NCBI RefSeq assembly: GCF_013343715.1
Contig: NZ_JABUNR010000012.1
Coordinates: 178,473-242,472 of the forward strand
Length of the DNA: 64,000 nt
Reading direction: 5' to 3'
Origin: Mesobacillus harenae
GTDB lineage: Bacteria > Bacillota > Bacilli > Bacillales > Cytobacillaceae
The position numbers and the translations under genes were made by a program. Shown here one piece after another: positions 42,375 to 51,486 of the stretch; the stretch's first letter is position 1; every line of letters starts with the position of its first letter. A model generated the notes under the pieces. That model made no database searches and was not told where the DNA came from. It worked only from the letters and a program-made list of their open reading frames with translations.

Positions 42375-43727
42375 ATGGCATTTGAAGGATTGGCCGACCG
42401 ACTGCAAAATACAATGAACAAAATCCGCGGCAAAGGTAAAGTCAATGAAGCGGATGTTAAGGAAATGATGCGTGAGGTTCGCCTCGCTCTGTTGGAAGCC
42501 GATGTTAACTTTAAAGTAGTAAAAGACTTTATTAAAAAAGTAAGTGAACGGGCTGTTGGCCAAGAGGTAATGAAAAGCCTGACGCCGGGACAGCAGGTTA
42601 TCAAGGTTGTTAAAGAGGAATTAACTGCACTAATGGGCGGAGAACAAAGCAAAATTGCAGCTTCCAGCCGCCCGCCGACCGTCATCATGATGGTTGGATT
42701 GCAGGGTGCAGGTAAAACCACTACCACTGGTAAACTGGCTAACCTGCTCCGGAAAAAATACAATCGTAAACCAATGCTTGTTGCAGCGGATATTTACCGC
42801 CCTGCTGCAATTAAACAGCTCGAAACCTTGGGCAAGCAGCTCAGCATGCCGGTCTTTTCACTTGGTGACCAGGTCAGTCCTGTTGAAATTGCCAGGCAGG
42901 CAATTGCTAAAGCAAAGGAAGAACACCATGATTATGTCCTGATTGATACCGCTGGGCGCCTTCATGTCGATGAAAAGCTGATGGATGAATTGAAGGACAT
43001 CAAGGAATTGACCAAGCCAGATGAAATTTTTCTTGTTGTTGATGCGATGACCGGTCAGGATGCAGTCAACGTTGCTCAAAGCTTTAACGAACTGCTGGGT
43101 TTAACTGGTGTTGTTCTGACAAAGCTTGATGGAGATACTCGCGGCGGGGCAGCCTTGTCTATTCGGGCAGTAAGCAATACTCCAATCAAATTTGTTGGTC
43201 TCGGCGAGAAGCTGGATGCGCTCGAGGCTTTCCATCCCGAGAGAATGGCTTCACGGATCCTTGGCATGGGTGATGTGCTGACCTTAATTGAAAAGGCACA
43301 AGCCAATGTTGATACGGACAAAGCGAAAGAGCTTGAGCAAAAAATGCGTACGGCTTCCTTCACGTTTGATGACTTTCTCGATCAGCTGGGTCAGGTCAGA
43401 AACATGGGGCCGTTGGACGAACTGCTTAAAATGATGCCCGGAGCTAATAAGATTAAAGGGCTTAATAATTTGCAGATTGAAGAAAAACAGATTGCCCATG
43501 TTGAGGCGATCATTAAATCGATGACAAAGGATGAGAAAAGCCATCCGGAAATCATCAATTCAGGCCGGCGCAAACGGATTGCCAGGGGAAGCGGAACTTC
43601 TATTCAGGAAGTCAACCGTCTGCTTAAACAATTCGAGGAAATGAAGAAAATGATGAAGCAAATGACTGGAATGCAGCAAAAGGGCAAGAAAAAAGGTGGT
43701 TTCAAGCTTCCGTTTAATCCATTTTAA
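42375..43727 (+). CDS. ffh: Signal recognition particle protein Ffh
   Basis: SRP54 GTPase that binds hydrophobic signal sequences and scRNA. It has 450 residues: N domain, G domain (GLQGAGKTTTTGKLA, DTAGRLHVDE, TKLDGDTRGGAALS, GLGEKLDALEAF), and a methionine-rich M domain from about 300 ending in MKKMMKQMTGMQQKGKKKGG. GGAGGCGG precedes the start. Its neighbours ftsY and ylxM belong to the same pathway. Confidence 0.97.
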   Translation: MAFEGLADRLQNTMNKIRGKGKVNEADVKEMMREVRLALLEADVNFKVVKDFIKKVSERAVGQEVMKSLTPGQQVIKVVKEELTALMGGEQSKIAASSRPPTVIMMVGLQGAGKTTTTGKLANLLRKKYNRKPMLVAADIYRPAAIKQLETLGKQLSMPVFSLGDQVSPVEIARQAIAKAKEEHHDYVLIDTAGRLHVDEKLMDELKDIKELTKPDEIFLVVDAMTGQDAVNVAQSFNELLGLTGVVLTKLDGDTRGGAALSIRAVSNTPIKFVGLGEKLDALEAFHPERMASRILGMGDVLTLIEKAQANVDTDKAKELEQKMRTASFTFDDFLDQLGQVRNMGPLDELLKMMPGANKIKGLNNLQIEEKQIAHVEAIIKSMTKDEKSHPEIINSGRRKRIARGSGTSIQEVNRLLKQFEEMKKMMKQMTGMQQKGKKKGGFKLPFNPF

Positions 43728-43809
43728 ACGGGTGTTTACCAAATATTTACTATTAAACACAACTTGAAATTCCTGAAAAAACATGTTTTAATATGTAAAG
43801 AAAAAAACC

Positions 43810-43838
43810 TTTACAACACTAATACATTTTGATATTAT
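43810..43838 (+). promoter_or_regulatory. Sigma-A promoter of rpsP
   Basis: TTTACA (43810-43815), 17-base spacer, TATTAT (43833-43838), 39 bases before the rpsP start. Confidence 0.7.
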
Positions 43839-43877
43839 TTTATCTTGTGTGAAACTATTCGGAGGTGCTTATTTAAA

Positions 43878-44150
43878 ATGGCAGTTAAAATTCGTTTAAA
43901 GCGTATGGGAGCAAAAAAGTCTCCTTTCTATCGTATTGTTGTAGCAGATTCTCGTTCTCCTCGTGACGGACGTTATATTGAGACAGTAGGAACTTATAAT
44001 CCTATCACTCAACCGGCACTTGTAGACATCAACGAAGAATTGGTACTAAAATGGCTTCAAGATGGTGCTAAGCCATCTGATACTGTTCGTAACCTTTTCT
44101 CTAACCAAGGCATCATGGAAAAATTCCATAACGCTAAAAACGGCAAGTAA
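43878..44150 (+). CDS. rpsP: 30S ribosomal protein S16
   Basis: Small-subunit assembly protein of 90 residues. [19 protein letters not shown] and [11 protein letters not shown] are diagnostic. ATG 43878 is preceded by GGAGGTG at 43861; an in-frame extension to 43845 is not supported. It leads the run rpsP-khpA-ylqD-rimM-trmD-rplS, the order known from B. subtilis. Confidence 0.97.
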   Translation: MAVKIRLKRMGAKKSPFYRIVVADSRSPRDGRYIETVGTYNPITQPALVDINEELVLKWLQDGAKPSDTVRNLFSNQGIMEKFHNAKNGK

Positions 44151-44152
44151 TT

Positions 44153-44392
44153 GTGGCCGAAATGAAGGATTTAATCCTGACGATTGTTAAGCCCCTTGTT
44201 GATTTTCCGGAAGATATTCAAGTGAATGTTCACGAAGAGGATCAACGCGTTACCTATAAGCTTTCAGTCAGCAAGAGCGATATGGGAAAAGTAATCGGAA
44301 AGCAAGGGCGCGTTGCAAAGGCGATTAGAACTGTCGTCTACGCAGCAGGATCATCACAGCAAAAGAAGATCTTCTTAGAAATCGTTGAATGA
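44153..44392 (+). CDS. khpA: KH-domain RNA-binding protein KhpA (YlqC)
   Basis: Single KH domain of 79 residues with the GxxG loop in GKVIGKQGRVAKAIRT. KhpA pairs with KhpB (Jag/EloR) in Firmicutes and influences cell elongation and small-RNA biology; khpB is not in this window. It starts at GTG 44153, two bases after the rpsP stop, without a strong ribosome-binding site. ATG 44162 is an alternative. The repeat block R3 begins four bases after its stop. Confidence 0.9.
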   Translation: MAEMKDLILTIVKPLVDFPEDIQVNVHEEDQRVTYKLSVSKSDMGKVIGKQGRVAKAIRTVVYAAGSSQQKKIFLEIVE

Positions 44393-44416
44393 TTGAAAAG
44401 CTGAAGCGCCTTGACC

Positions 44417-44496
44417 AGCCCCGACAAGCGCTGGAGAGCCAGAGGGTGAAGTCGTTCTTTGACTTCATCAGCTGGACCGAAGCGTCTCGAGGGGCT
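44417..44496 (+). repeat. Repeat module M1, copy in block R3
   Basis: An 80-nt unit closed by AGCCCC (44417-44422) and GGGGCT (44491-44496). Inner hairpin GGTGAAGTC (44445-44453) and GACTTCATC (44461-44469). Confidence 0.85.
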
Positions 44497-44536
44497 AGGC
44501 GCTGAAGCTAGATCAAGAAAAGCTGAGCCGACTGTC

Positions 44537-44621
44537 CAGAAACGAGTAAACTGGAGGCTCCGACAAAGAAGCGCTCTTTGCTTCTGTCGGAGGAGCTGAA
44601 GTTTACCGAGTTTCTAGGAGG
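44537..44621 (+). repeat. Repeat module M2, copy in block R3
   Basis: Begins GAAACGAG and ends GAGTTTCTAGGAGG. GTAAACT and AGTTTAC form a basal stem. Above it a long stem pairs CTCCGACA with TGTCGGAG and GAAGC with GCTTC. The CTGG^AG site is unoccupied. Confidence 0.85.
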
Positions 44622-44652
44622 CAAAGCTTGAATAAAGAAAAGCCACGCTCGT

Positions 44653-44712
44653 AGCTTGCCGCGTCCTGCGGCACTCGCCTGACTAGGACATCCTGTCCGT
44701 CGCTCGCCGACT
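44653..44712 (+). repeat. M3-like repeat module in block R3
   Basis: Two hairpins, GCCGCGTCCTGCGGC (44658-44672) and GGACATCCTGTCC (44686-44698), with TCCT loops. The flanks differ from the nested M3 copies (CGCTCG on one side, CGCTCGCCGACT on the other). Confidence 0.7.
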
Positions 44713-44731
44713 GCGTGCAAAGCTGATCTTG

Positions 44732-44762
44732 AAAGAAGGAGGGGAAACCCTTCTTTTTTTTC
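44732..44762 (+). terminator. Terminator between block R3 and ylqD
   Basis: Stem AAAGAAGG (44732-44739) and CCTTCTTT (44749-44756) followed by a T-run. It would end transcripts from rpsP-khpA that have crossed the repeat block. Confidence 0.75.
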
Positions 44763-44840
44763 TATAAAAAAATAACAACATTAAAAGGTACCGAGACATA
44801 GCAAATTGAGAACGCACCATGCGTTTAGGGAGGCGATGTT

Positions 44841-45233
44841 GTGAAAGTACTTCAAACTGTTATAGTAAAGCAGATTCTCACAGAAACGAGTAAATCAGCG
44901 TTGCTTGAGAATTACCAAAACAGGAAGTTTCAACTTCAGAAGGAATGCGACCAGCTGAAGTTTGCCATGAAGAAGTTTGAAAAAGCAAACAAGCACCAGG
45001 CAGAAGCTGCTATAAAGCAATATGATAAAGAGATCAGGGGAAAAGAAGAAAAAAGCAAGCTAATAGATTTTCAAATCGAACAATTACATATCCTACCGTT
45101 AGGGAGCGAGCTGAAAGAGACGGAACTTCAAGCTGTGGTAGAGCTACAGGTAGGTGACAGCTGGGAAAGCTTTCTTGGCAGCCAAACGATTATTATTAAA
45201 GATGGCGTTGTGGCTGAAATTCGCGAGAGGTGA
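44841..45233 (+). CDS. ylqD: YlqD family protein, function unknown
   Basis: A 130-residue protein starting at GTG 44841 after GGGAGGCGATG. It resembles B. subtilis YlqD. The middle (about 20-75) is rich in K, E and Q in a pattern expected of a coiled coil; the C-terminal third looks beta-rich ([28 protein letters not shown]). No catalytic motif is visible. It is coupled to rimM by overlap of its stop with the rimM ribosome-binding site. Confidence 0.85.
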   Translation: MKVLQTVIVKQILTETSKSALLENYQNRKFQLQKECDQLKFAMKKFEKANKHQAEAAIKQYDKEIRGKEEKSKLIDFQIEQLHILPLGSELKETELQAVVELQVGDSWESFLGSQTIIIKDGVVAEIRER

Positions 45234-45241
45234 TAAACGAA

Positions 45242-45757
45242 ATGGAAAACTGGTTAAATGTCGGAAAAGTAGTTAATACTCACGGAATTAAAGGCGAAGT
45301 TCGGGTTATTTCTATAACCGACTTTACCGAGGAACGCTATAAGCCAGGCAGCAAGCTGACTTTATTCATAGATGGAAAAAACCCGGAAGAGCTTACTGTA
45401 AGCAGCCATAGAAGCCATAAATCTTTTGACTTGCTGACATTCGAAGGGCTAAACAATGTTAATGAAGTCGAGAAGATGAAGGGCGGAGTGCTAAGGGTGC
45501 CAAACACGGAGCTCGGTACTCTTAATGAAGGAGAGTTTTACTATCACCAAATCATTGGCTGCCAGGTTTTCACTTTAGATGGAGAGGAAGTCGGCAAGAT
45601 CACCGAGGTTATGTCCCCTGGTGCAAATGATGTTTGGGTCGTAAAGGTTCCAGGCAAAAAAGATGTCCTGATCCCTTATATAGATCAAATTGTAAAAGAG
45701 GTTAATATAGAAGAACAAAAAGTGATCATTGAGCCGATGGAAGGGCTTTTATCATGA
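45242..45757 (+). CDS. rimM: 16S rRNA processing protein RimM
   Basis: Assists maturation of the 30S head by binding S19. It has 171 residues: N-terminal RimM barrel ([16 protein letters not shown]) and C-terminal PRC-barrel with the PGANDVWVV block. ATG 45242 was chosen over an upstream in-frame GTG at 45230 because AGAGGTGA (45226-45233) lies eight bases before it. The stop overlaps the trmD start region. Confidence 0.94.
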   Translation: MENWLNVGKVVNTHGIKGEVRVISITDFTEERYKPGSKLTLFIDGKNPEELTVSSHRSHKSFDLLTFEGLNNVNEVEKMKGGVLRVPNTELGTLNEGEFYYHQIIGCQVFTLDGEEVGKITEVMSPGANDVWVVKVPGKKDVLIPYIDQIVKEVNIEEQKVIIEPMEGLLS

Positions 45758-46497
45758 TGAAAATTGATGTGCTGACTTTGTTTCCTGAGATGTTTGCAGG
45801 CGTGTTTGGCCATTCAATTTTAAAAAAAGCTGCTGAAAAAGGCGCCGTTGATTACAATGTTGTCAATTTTCGTGACTATGCAGACAACAAACACCAAACT
45901 GTTGATGACTACCCGTATGGGGGCGGAGCAGGCATGGTGCTTAAGCCTCAGCCTATTTTTGATGCTGCAGCTGATTTGAAATCCAAATCACCCGAGAGTT
46001 CGCCGCGGATTATCCTTCTGTGTCCACAAGGGGAAAGATACAATCAAAAGAAAGCAGAAGAATTGGCTGATGAAGAGCATTTAATTTTTATATGTGGTCA
46101 TTACGAAGGCTATGATGAGAGGATCCGGAAATATTTGATTACAGATGAAATATCAATTGGTGACTATGTATTGACCGGAGGAGAGCTTGGAGCGATGGTT
46201 GTGATTGATAGTGTGGTCAGGCTCTTGCCAGGTGTCCTAGGCAGCGAGGAGTCTCATATTCAGGATTCATTCAGCACTGGCTTGCTTGAGCATCCTCATT
46301 ACACCAGGCCGGCTGAATTCAGGGGGATGCAGGTTCCTGAAGTTTTGTTGTCTGGGAATCATCGCTTGATAGAGGAATGGAGAGTTAAGGAATCGCTCAG
46401 GAGAACCTTTACAAGGCGGCCTGACCTCCTAAAAGATGCAGATTTGTCGAAAGACCAGGAAAAGTGGCTTGCCGAGATCGCAAAACAGCAAGAATAG
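45757..46497 (+). CDS. trmD: tRNA (guanine-37-N1)-methyltransferase
   Basis: SPOUT-class enzyme that methylates G37 to prevent +1 frameshifting. It has 246 residues. [28 protein letters not shown], and the knot region [20 protein letters not shown] are diagnostic. ATG 45757 gives the family start; an ATG immediately before it (45754), overlapping the rimM stop, is equally possible. It is followed by the promoter and leader of rplS. Confidence 0.95.
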   Translation: MKIDVLTLFPEMFAGVFGHSILKKAAEKGAVDYNVVNFRDYADNKHQTVDDYPYGGGAGMVLKPQPIFDAAADLKSKSPESSPRIILLCPQGERYNQKKAEELADEEHLIFICGHYEGYDERIRKYLITDEISIGDYVLTGGELGAMVVIDSVVRLLPGVLGSEESHIQDSFSTGLLEHPHYTRPAEFRGMQVPEVLLSGNHRLIEEWRVKESLRRTFTRRPDLLKDADLSKDQEKWLAEIAKQQE

Positions 46498-46500
46498 CTG

Positions 46501-46529
46501 TTGCAGTAGGCCTTGGATTATGGTAAGAT
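46501..46529 (+). promoter_or_regulatory. Sigma-A promoter of rplS, extended -10
   Basis: TTGCAG (46501-46506), 17-base spacer ending TGG, TAAGAT (46524-46529). It gives rplS a transcript of its own with a leader of about 90 bases. Confidence 0.75.
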
Positions 46530-46535
46530 ACTTCT

Positions 46536-46620
46536 TGTGACTTAAGACATTCGTCTGGTCGTTATAACGGTGTTCCGCTGCATATAACAATATGTGCAAG
46601 AGCATCTGTGGGAGGAGTTG
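46536..46620 (+). promoter_or_regulatory. Probable L19 leader RNA (autogenous control of rplS)
   Basis: The leader contains GCATAT and ATATGTGC arms forming a hairpin (46578-46598) and stretches such as CATTCGTCTGGTCG and GTTCCGCTGCA that fit my memory of the Bacillus L19 leader consensus. Its position directly before rplS and the dedicated promoter support the call. No covariance model could be run. Confidence 0.55.
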
Positions 46621-46626
46621 AAAACG

Positions 46627-46971
46627 ATGCATAAATTAATCGAAGATATCACAAAAGACCAGCTGCGTGCTGACCTTCCTTCGTTCCGTCCTGGTGACAC
46701 TGTACGTGTACACGTTAAAGTTGTCGAGGGTACTCGTGAACGTATCCAGTTATTCGAAGGCGTTGTGATTAAGCGTCGTGGTGGTGGAATCAGCGAAACT
46801 TTTACAGTTCGTAAGATTTCTTACGGAGTAGGCGTTGAGCGTACATTCCCTGTACACACACCAAAAATTGCGAACTTAGAAGTAATACGTCGCGGTAAAG
46901 TACGCCGTGCTAAGCTTTACTACTTGCGCAACCTTCGCGGTAAGAAAGCCCGTATTAAAGAAATTCGCTAA
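46627..46971 (+). CDS. rplS: 50S ribosomal protein L19
   Basis: Ribosomal protein at the 30S-50S interface, 114 residues. [20 protein letters not shown] and [12 protein letters not shown] are diagnostic. ATG 46627 is preceded by GGGAGGAG; an in-frame extension to 46594 lies in the leader and is rejected. A terminator follows. Confidence 0.97.
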   Translation: MHKLIEDITKDQLRADLPSFRPGDTVRVHVKVVEGTRERIQLFEGVVIKRRGGGISETFTVRKISYGVGVERTFPVHTPKIANLEVIRRGKVRRAKLYYLRNLRGKKARIKEIR

Positions 46972-47035
46972 TAAGCCAAAAAGCGTAAGCGTTCAGTTGC
47001 TGGACACAAAGCCGGTACTAATAGCGCATACAATG

Positions 47036-47065
47036 AAAGGAGCTTGCCTGTCAAGCTCCTTTTTC
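47036..47065 (+). terminator. Terminator after rplS
   Basis: Perfect 11-bp stem AAAGGAGCTTG (47036-47046) and CAAGCTCCTTT (47052-47062), ending in TTTTT. Confidence 0.9.
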
Positions 47066-47200
47066 ATACTTTAAAAAAACCAAAAACAGTCTTGATATTA
47101 TTAATTTATTATTAAAAAAATGCTCCCATCGTGTTTATTATAGATAACTTATGTAAAATAAAGCTATAGTGAAGCATTACTTTAGAATGGTGGGGAAACG

Positions 47201-47752
47201 ATGGCAAAAAAGAAGAATGAACTTTGGGAATGGACAAAAGCTCTTGTGATTGCTGTTTTGCTTGCAGCAGTAATCAGGTACTTTTTGTTTGCCCCAATTG
47301 TAGTAGATGGCTTATCTATGATGCCTACACTTCATAACCAGGATCGGATGATTGTTAATAAACTGAGCTATAAGATCGGAGAGCCAGAGCGATTTGATAT
47401 TGTCGTCTTTCACGCTCCAGAAAATAAAGATTACATAAAAAGAGTAATCGGACTGCCTGGTGATACAGTTGAATATAAAGACGATACTCTTTATGTGAAT
47501 GGAGAAGCATATGAAGAACCTTATTTGGCAGAATATAAACAGCAGGTCATCGATGGCCCGTTAACCGATCCGTTTACATTAGAGGAAAAGATCGGCAGGG
47601 AAACGGTGCCAGAGGGGCATTTATTTGTCATGGGGGATAACCGAAGATTCAGCAAGGACAGCCGTCATATTGGAACAGTTCCAATTGAAGAGGTACTCGG
47701 AAAAACGAGAATCGTATACTGGCCTGTTGAAGACATTCGGATGATTGATTAA
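47201..47752 (+). CDS. sipS/lepB family: Type I signal peptidase
   Basis: Membrane-bound protease that cleaves secretory signal peptides. It has 183 residues: one N-terminal membrane helix (about 14-30), catalytic Ser39 in GLSMMPTL, catalytic Lys80 in YIKRVIGLPGD, and box E motif GDNRRFSKDSR. This is the prokaryotic Ser-Lys type, not the endoplasmic-reticulum type. The gene lies between rplS and rbgA, where as I recall B. subtilis 168 has none. Several Bacillus-type signal peptidases usually coexist, so the exact symbol is left open. Confidence 0.93.
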   Translation: MAKKKNELWEWTKALVIAVLLAAVIRYFLFAPIVVDGLSMMPTLHNQDRMIVNKLSYKIGEPERFDIVVFHAPENKDYIKRVIGLPGDTVEYKDDTLYVNGEAYEEPYLAEYKQQVIDGPLTDPFTLEEKIGRETVPEGHLFVMGDNRRFSKDSRHIGTVPIEEVLGKTRIVYWPVEDIRMID

Positions 47753-47819
47753 TTTGCCGAGTACAATAGCCATGAAAAAGGCGTGTACATAGGCAGTATA
47801 AGATAGGGAGGTGACTGCT

Positions 47820-48710
47820 TTGACGATCCAATGGTTTCCAGGCCATATGGCCAAGGCTCGCAGAGAGGTCACGGAAAAGTTAAAACTAGTTGACGTTGTG
47901 TTTGAACTTGTAGATGCAAGGATTCCTTACTCATCCAGGAATCCGATGATCGATGAAATCATTCAGCATAAACCGCGCGTAGTCCTGCTTAATAAAGCAG
48001 ACATGGCCGATAAGGGAGTCACAGCAGCTTGGGTTAGGCATTTCAAGGAAAAGGGCGTTACGGCCCTTCCAATCAATTCTCAGGCTGGTGTGGGATTAAA
48101 ACAGATTGTTTCAGAGGCGAATTTAGTATTGAAAGAGAAATTTGACCGTCTGAAAGCAAAAGGTGTCAGGCCAAGGGCTATTCGTGCGATGATCGTTGGG
48201 ATCCCTAATGCAGGAAAATCGACGCTGATTAACCGTCTGGCTGGCAAGAATATTGCCAGAACAGGAAATACTCCAGGCGTCACGAAAGCGCAGCAGTGGA
48301 TTAAAGTCGGTAAAGAAATGGAATTACTTGATACACCCGGGATTTTATGGCCCAAGTTTGAAGATCAGAACGTCGGTCTAAAGCTTGCGCTAACGGGGGC
48401 TATTAAAGATACGATTCTAAATTTGCAGGATATAGCAGTATATGCGCTCAGATTTTTGGAGGAAAATTATCCTGAACGGCTGAAGGAGCGGTATAAGTTA
48501 GCTGAAATCCCTGAAGATATCGCCGTTTTGTTTGATAAAATTGGCATTTTGAGAGGCTGCAGAATCTCCGGGGGAGAAGTTGATTATGACAAGGTAGCAG
48601 AGCTGGTTATCAGGGAAGTCCGGTCAGAGAAAATGGGTCCGCTTTCCTTTGAAAGACCTGAATCCGCTTCCCAGAATGACCAAATAGCCGACACAGTTGA
48701 AAGGTCCTAA
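47820..48710 (+). CDS. rbgA: Ribosome biogenesis GTPase RbgA (YlqF)
   Basis: Circularly permuted GTPase required for late 50S assembly. It has 296 residues. NKADMADK (G4) precedes [14 protein letters not shown] (G1) and [10 protein letters not shown] (G3). A C-terminal ANTAR-like helical domain follows. TTG 47820 gives the family start [17 protein letters not shown] and lies eight bases from GGAGG; GTG 47811 lies inside that ribosome-binding site and is rejected. rnhB follows, as in B. subtilis. Confidence 0.94.
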   Translation: MTIQWFPGHMAKARREVTEKLKLVDVVFELVDARIPYSSRNPMIDEIIQHKPRVVLLNKADMADKGVTAAWVRHFKEKGVTALPINSQAGVGLKQIVSEANLVLKEKFDRLKAKGVRPRAIRAMIVGIPNAGKSTLINRLAGKNIARTGNTPGVTKAQQWIKVGKEMELLDTPGILWPKFEDQNVGLKLALTGAIKDTILNLQDIAVYALRFLEENYPERLKERYKLAEIPEDIAVLFDKIGILRGCRISGGEVDYDKVAELVIREVRSEKMGPLSFERPESASQNDQIADTVERS

Positions 48711-48780
48711 TAGGGCCTTTATTTTTTGCCATATAAACCGATACATATAATATTAGTGGTGTAACGTGAGGAGAAATTCG

Positions 48781-49563
48781 ATGAAAAAGTGGACAATTGA
48801 TGAAATTGAACAACGTTTATTTAGTAAAACAAAACCGGACTTAGAATGGATTAAAGAACTGCGGGCCGACAGCCGCAAAGGAGCTCAGAGGCTGGTTGCC
48901 CGCTGGGAAAATCAGCAGGAAGCTGCCAGAACCGTTGAGGAGAAATTTATTAAGATGACCCAATTTGAAAGCCGGCTGAGAAAGGAAGGCTTTCAGATGA
49001 TTGCAGGTATTGATGAAGCAGGAAGAGGCCCTTTGGCAGGACCTGTTTCTGCAGCCGCTGTGATCCTCCCGGAGGATTTTTACCTTCCTGGACTTAATGA
49101 CTCGAAACAACTAACCGAACTAAAACGAAACCAATACTTTGATTACATTATGGAGAATGCTGTTTCAGTGGGAATCAGTTTGATTCATGCAGAGGAAATT
49201 GATCAGATTAATATTTTGGAAGCTTCCAAGAAAGCCATGCTTACCGCCGTGGCGTCTTTACAGGTACAGCCTGATTATCTTCTAATAGATGCTGTCAAGT
49301 TAACGGTGCCCTACCCCTCTGAAGCAATCATAAAGGGCGATTCGAAAAGCATTTCCATAGCTGCTGCCTCTGTAATTGCAAAAGTAACCAGGGACAGGCT
49401 GATGCGGAAAGTGGATGCTGATTATCCAGAATATGGATTTTCCAAAAATATGGGATATGGGACTGCTGAACACATTACTGCTCTAAAGGAATACGGAGCG
49501 ACTCCCTTACATCGAAAAAGTTTTGCCCCGGTCAGGGAGACTGAACAAATAAATAATAAATAA
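48781..49563 (+). CDS. rnhB: Ribonuclease HII
   Basis: Removes ribonucleotides from DNA and RNA from hybrids. It has 260 residues. An N-terminal extension of about 70 residues precedes the catalytic core, as in Bacillus RNase HII. The active site begins GIDEAGRGPLAGPVSAAAV (two acidic residues), with LLIDAVK and KGDSKSISIAAASVIAKV further on. ATG 48781 is preceded by GTGAGGAG; an in-frame start at 48766 is upstream of that site. Confidence 0.95.
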   Translation: MKKWTIDEIEQRLFSKTKPDLEWIKELRADSRKGAQRLVARWENQQEAARTVEEKFIKMTQFESRLRKEGFQMIAGIDEAGRGPLAGPVSAAAVILPEDFYLPGLNDSKQLTELKRNQYFDYIMENAVSVGISLIHAEEIDQINILEASKKAMLTAVASLQVQPDYLLIDAVKLTVPYPSEAIIKGDSKSISIAAASVIAKVTRDRLMRKVDADYPEYGFSKNMGYGTAEHITALKEYGATPLHRKSFAPVRETEQINNK

Positions 49564-49581
49564 ACTTTAAGGCGGGGTCGT

Positions 49582-51486
49582 ATGAGAACAGCTGGATTAT
49601 TTGACAATCTCTTTCAATCAAAACAGAAACAGCTCAATCATCTTAGCCTCCGGCCAGGTCAAATGATCCAGGCAAAAGTAACAAAATTATTCCAAGATAA
49701 TACTGCTGAGCTTCAAATTGGAAGCACTCGATTAATCGCTCAGCTAGAAGCACCAATGACAGCCAACAAGCTTTCATGGTTTCAAGTCCAGCCTGGTGAA
49801 GGGAAGACGAGGCTGAAGCTTGTTGGTGCGCTGTCAAAAGGGCACCAAACTGTGGAGGAGACGAGTGCTAGAATTCTTAAAGAGTTTTTTCTAGAACCAT
49901 CGAAGAAAAATCTTGAAATGGTCGGATTCTTTCTAAAAGCACAGCTTCCAGTAACAAAGGAGCATCTTGTTGTGGTTTCGAACTGGCTCAATGAGGGTGA
50001 GCCATCCAGTAAAAGGCTTGAAACAGTAAGGCTGTTGTTTGAGAATGGCTTTCCCTTGTCTAAGTCTGTATTATCTGCTTTGGAAGCCTGGCAAAAAAAC
50101 AGCTCGTTCACAGGGCTTATGGACAGCATCGTTTCGGGCTTAAAAGGCGACTCAAAGACTGAGGTAGAATTAGCTGCTCTACTAAGAAATATAATTGCTA
50201 CACAAAAAGACCAGGTGGGCCGGGAAGCATTGGCTCAACTGATGAAGCAATGGCTTCATACAGAAGATCCCCGGGCTTTCCCTCTCCTCCAGCGGGTAGG
50301 GGCTTTACCGGGGTCTATAACCGAGCAAGAGTTCTTCGGCCTTTTAATACGAGATTATGCCAGCAGTACAGGGCAGGCAGTCAAAGGAGACAGCCCTTTA
50401 GCCTCATCAATCCTGCAGGTTCTCAGCACTATAAGTGCAGATGGAGAACAAAAAGATTTGGGAAAACTTGTAAATCTTATTTCATCACACTATGGTGCAA
50501 ATGCTAAGGTCTCTTCAAATCAACTTGAATCCATAGCAGCTGCGATCAAACAAATTCAGGCAGGTGTAAACCCTGAGAAAGCTCTAGGAGATAATAAGTT
50601 GATGCAGAGTCTTAAACTGCTCCTGTCCCTGCAGACGAACCAGTCAGTGAACGATACTACCATCCTAATACCTGAAGTAATAACTAAATTCAGTGGAGGA
50701 GATTTCTCAATGGCTGAAGCGAGGCTGGCTGAACTTTTAAAGTCGGCAACACATCTTGATGATGGGAGAGCTAATCCCTCTGCGTTTACTCGCCAAGACA
50801 TCGAATTACTGTCTAAAATTTCCGCACAGGCTGAGCTAAATCAAAAACTAAATCAGGGTGGAACTGAACTCACTCAGCACCTTAAAGAGATAATCGTGAA
50901 ACTCGGGCTATCTCATGAAAAGGCTGTTTTACAGGCATTTAAAGGAACTTCAGAATTCGAAATTCAAGAGGATACCCTAAAGCCATTATTGCTAAAGTTT
51001 TTAAATGAAGGTATGCATCAGCCTCAGGCTTTAAGAGAAGCTGCAGAGAATCTAGTTAACAAGCTGACAGCTTTCCAACTGATGTCCCAGGAGATTGGGC
51101 CTATTCAGCAATTTGCTGTGCAAATTCCATTTCCTCTGTGGACGAGGACCTCTGAAGTAACCCTGCAATTCAGCGGCCAAAAAACAGCAGAAGGAAAAAT
51201 TAACCCTGATTATTGCCGAGTGTTATTTTACCTTGAACTTGAACATCTCGGTGACACGATTATTGATATGCAAATTCAAAACAGAATCATTAAAATAGGA
51301 ATAATTAATGATGATCATTCCATCGAGTCGACGGCCCAACCATTAATTGGAACCTTAAAAGGAGCGCTAACTGAGATGAATTACCAGCTTTCGGCTGTAA
51401 CCTTTAGCTCAGCGGCGGATCAGCCGAAAAAACAGCCAAGGTATAATCAGTCGGGGAACTATAGTGGATTGGATATTAAAATATGA
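49582..51486 (+). CDS. ylqG: YlqG protein; large protein with a FliK-like (Flg_hook type) C-terminal region
   Basis: A 634-residue protein of unknown function at the position of B. subtilis ylqG. The first 70 residues contain GQMIQAKVTKLFQDNTAELQ, a likely beta-barrel. The middle is long, helical and poor in conserved motifs. The last 110 residues, especially about 525-610 (VLFYLELEHLGDTIIDMQIQ, later LKGALTEMNYQLSAVTF), read like the hook-length control domain of FliK. That match is by eye. No signal peptide or membrane helix is seen. It overlaps ylqH, a FlhB-tail homologue, by four bases. Confidence 0.75.
   Translation: MRTAGLFDNLFQSKQKQLNHLSLRPGQMIQAKVTKLFQDNTAELQIGSTRLIAQLEAPMTANKLSWFQVQPGEGKTRLKLVGALSKGHQTVEETSARILKEFFLEPSKKNLEMVGFFLKAQLPVTKEHLVVVSNWLNEGEPSSKRLETVRLLFENGFPLSKSVLSALEAWQKNSSFTGLMDSIVSGLKGDSKTEVELAALLRNIIATQKDQVGREALAQLMKQWLHTEDPRAFPLLQRVGALPGSITEQEFFGLLIRDYASSTGQAVKGDSPLASSILQVLSTISADGEQKDLGKLVNLISSHYGANAKVSSNQLESIAAAIKQIQAGVNPEKALGDNKLMQSLKLLLSLQTNQSVNDTTILIPEVITKFSGGDFSMAEARLAELLKSATHLDDGRANPSAFTRQDIELLSKISAQAELNQKLNQGGTELTQHLKEIIVKLGLSHEKAVLQAFKGTSEFEIQEDTLKPLLLKFLNEGMHQPQALREAAENLVNKLTAFQLMSQEIGPIQQFAVQIPFPLWTRTSEVTLQFSGQKTAEGKINPDYCRVLFYLELEHLGDTIIDMQIQNRIIKIGIINDDHSIESTAQPLIGTLKGALTEMNYQLSAVTFSSAADQPKKQPRYNQSGNYSGLDIKI

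Larger units (their letters stand above)
44396..44712. repeat. Modular palindromic repeat block R3 between khpA and ylqD
   Basis: The block lies within the 448-base gap khpA-ylqD. On the plus strand: M1 (44417-44496), M2 (about 44537-44621) and an M3-like element (44653-44712) that here stands beside M2, not inside it. The remainder of the gap holds a terminator at 44732-44762 and the ylqD ribosome-binding site. Orientation is opposite to blocks R1 and R2. Confidence 0.85.
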
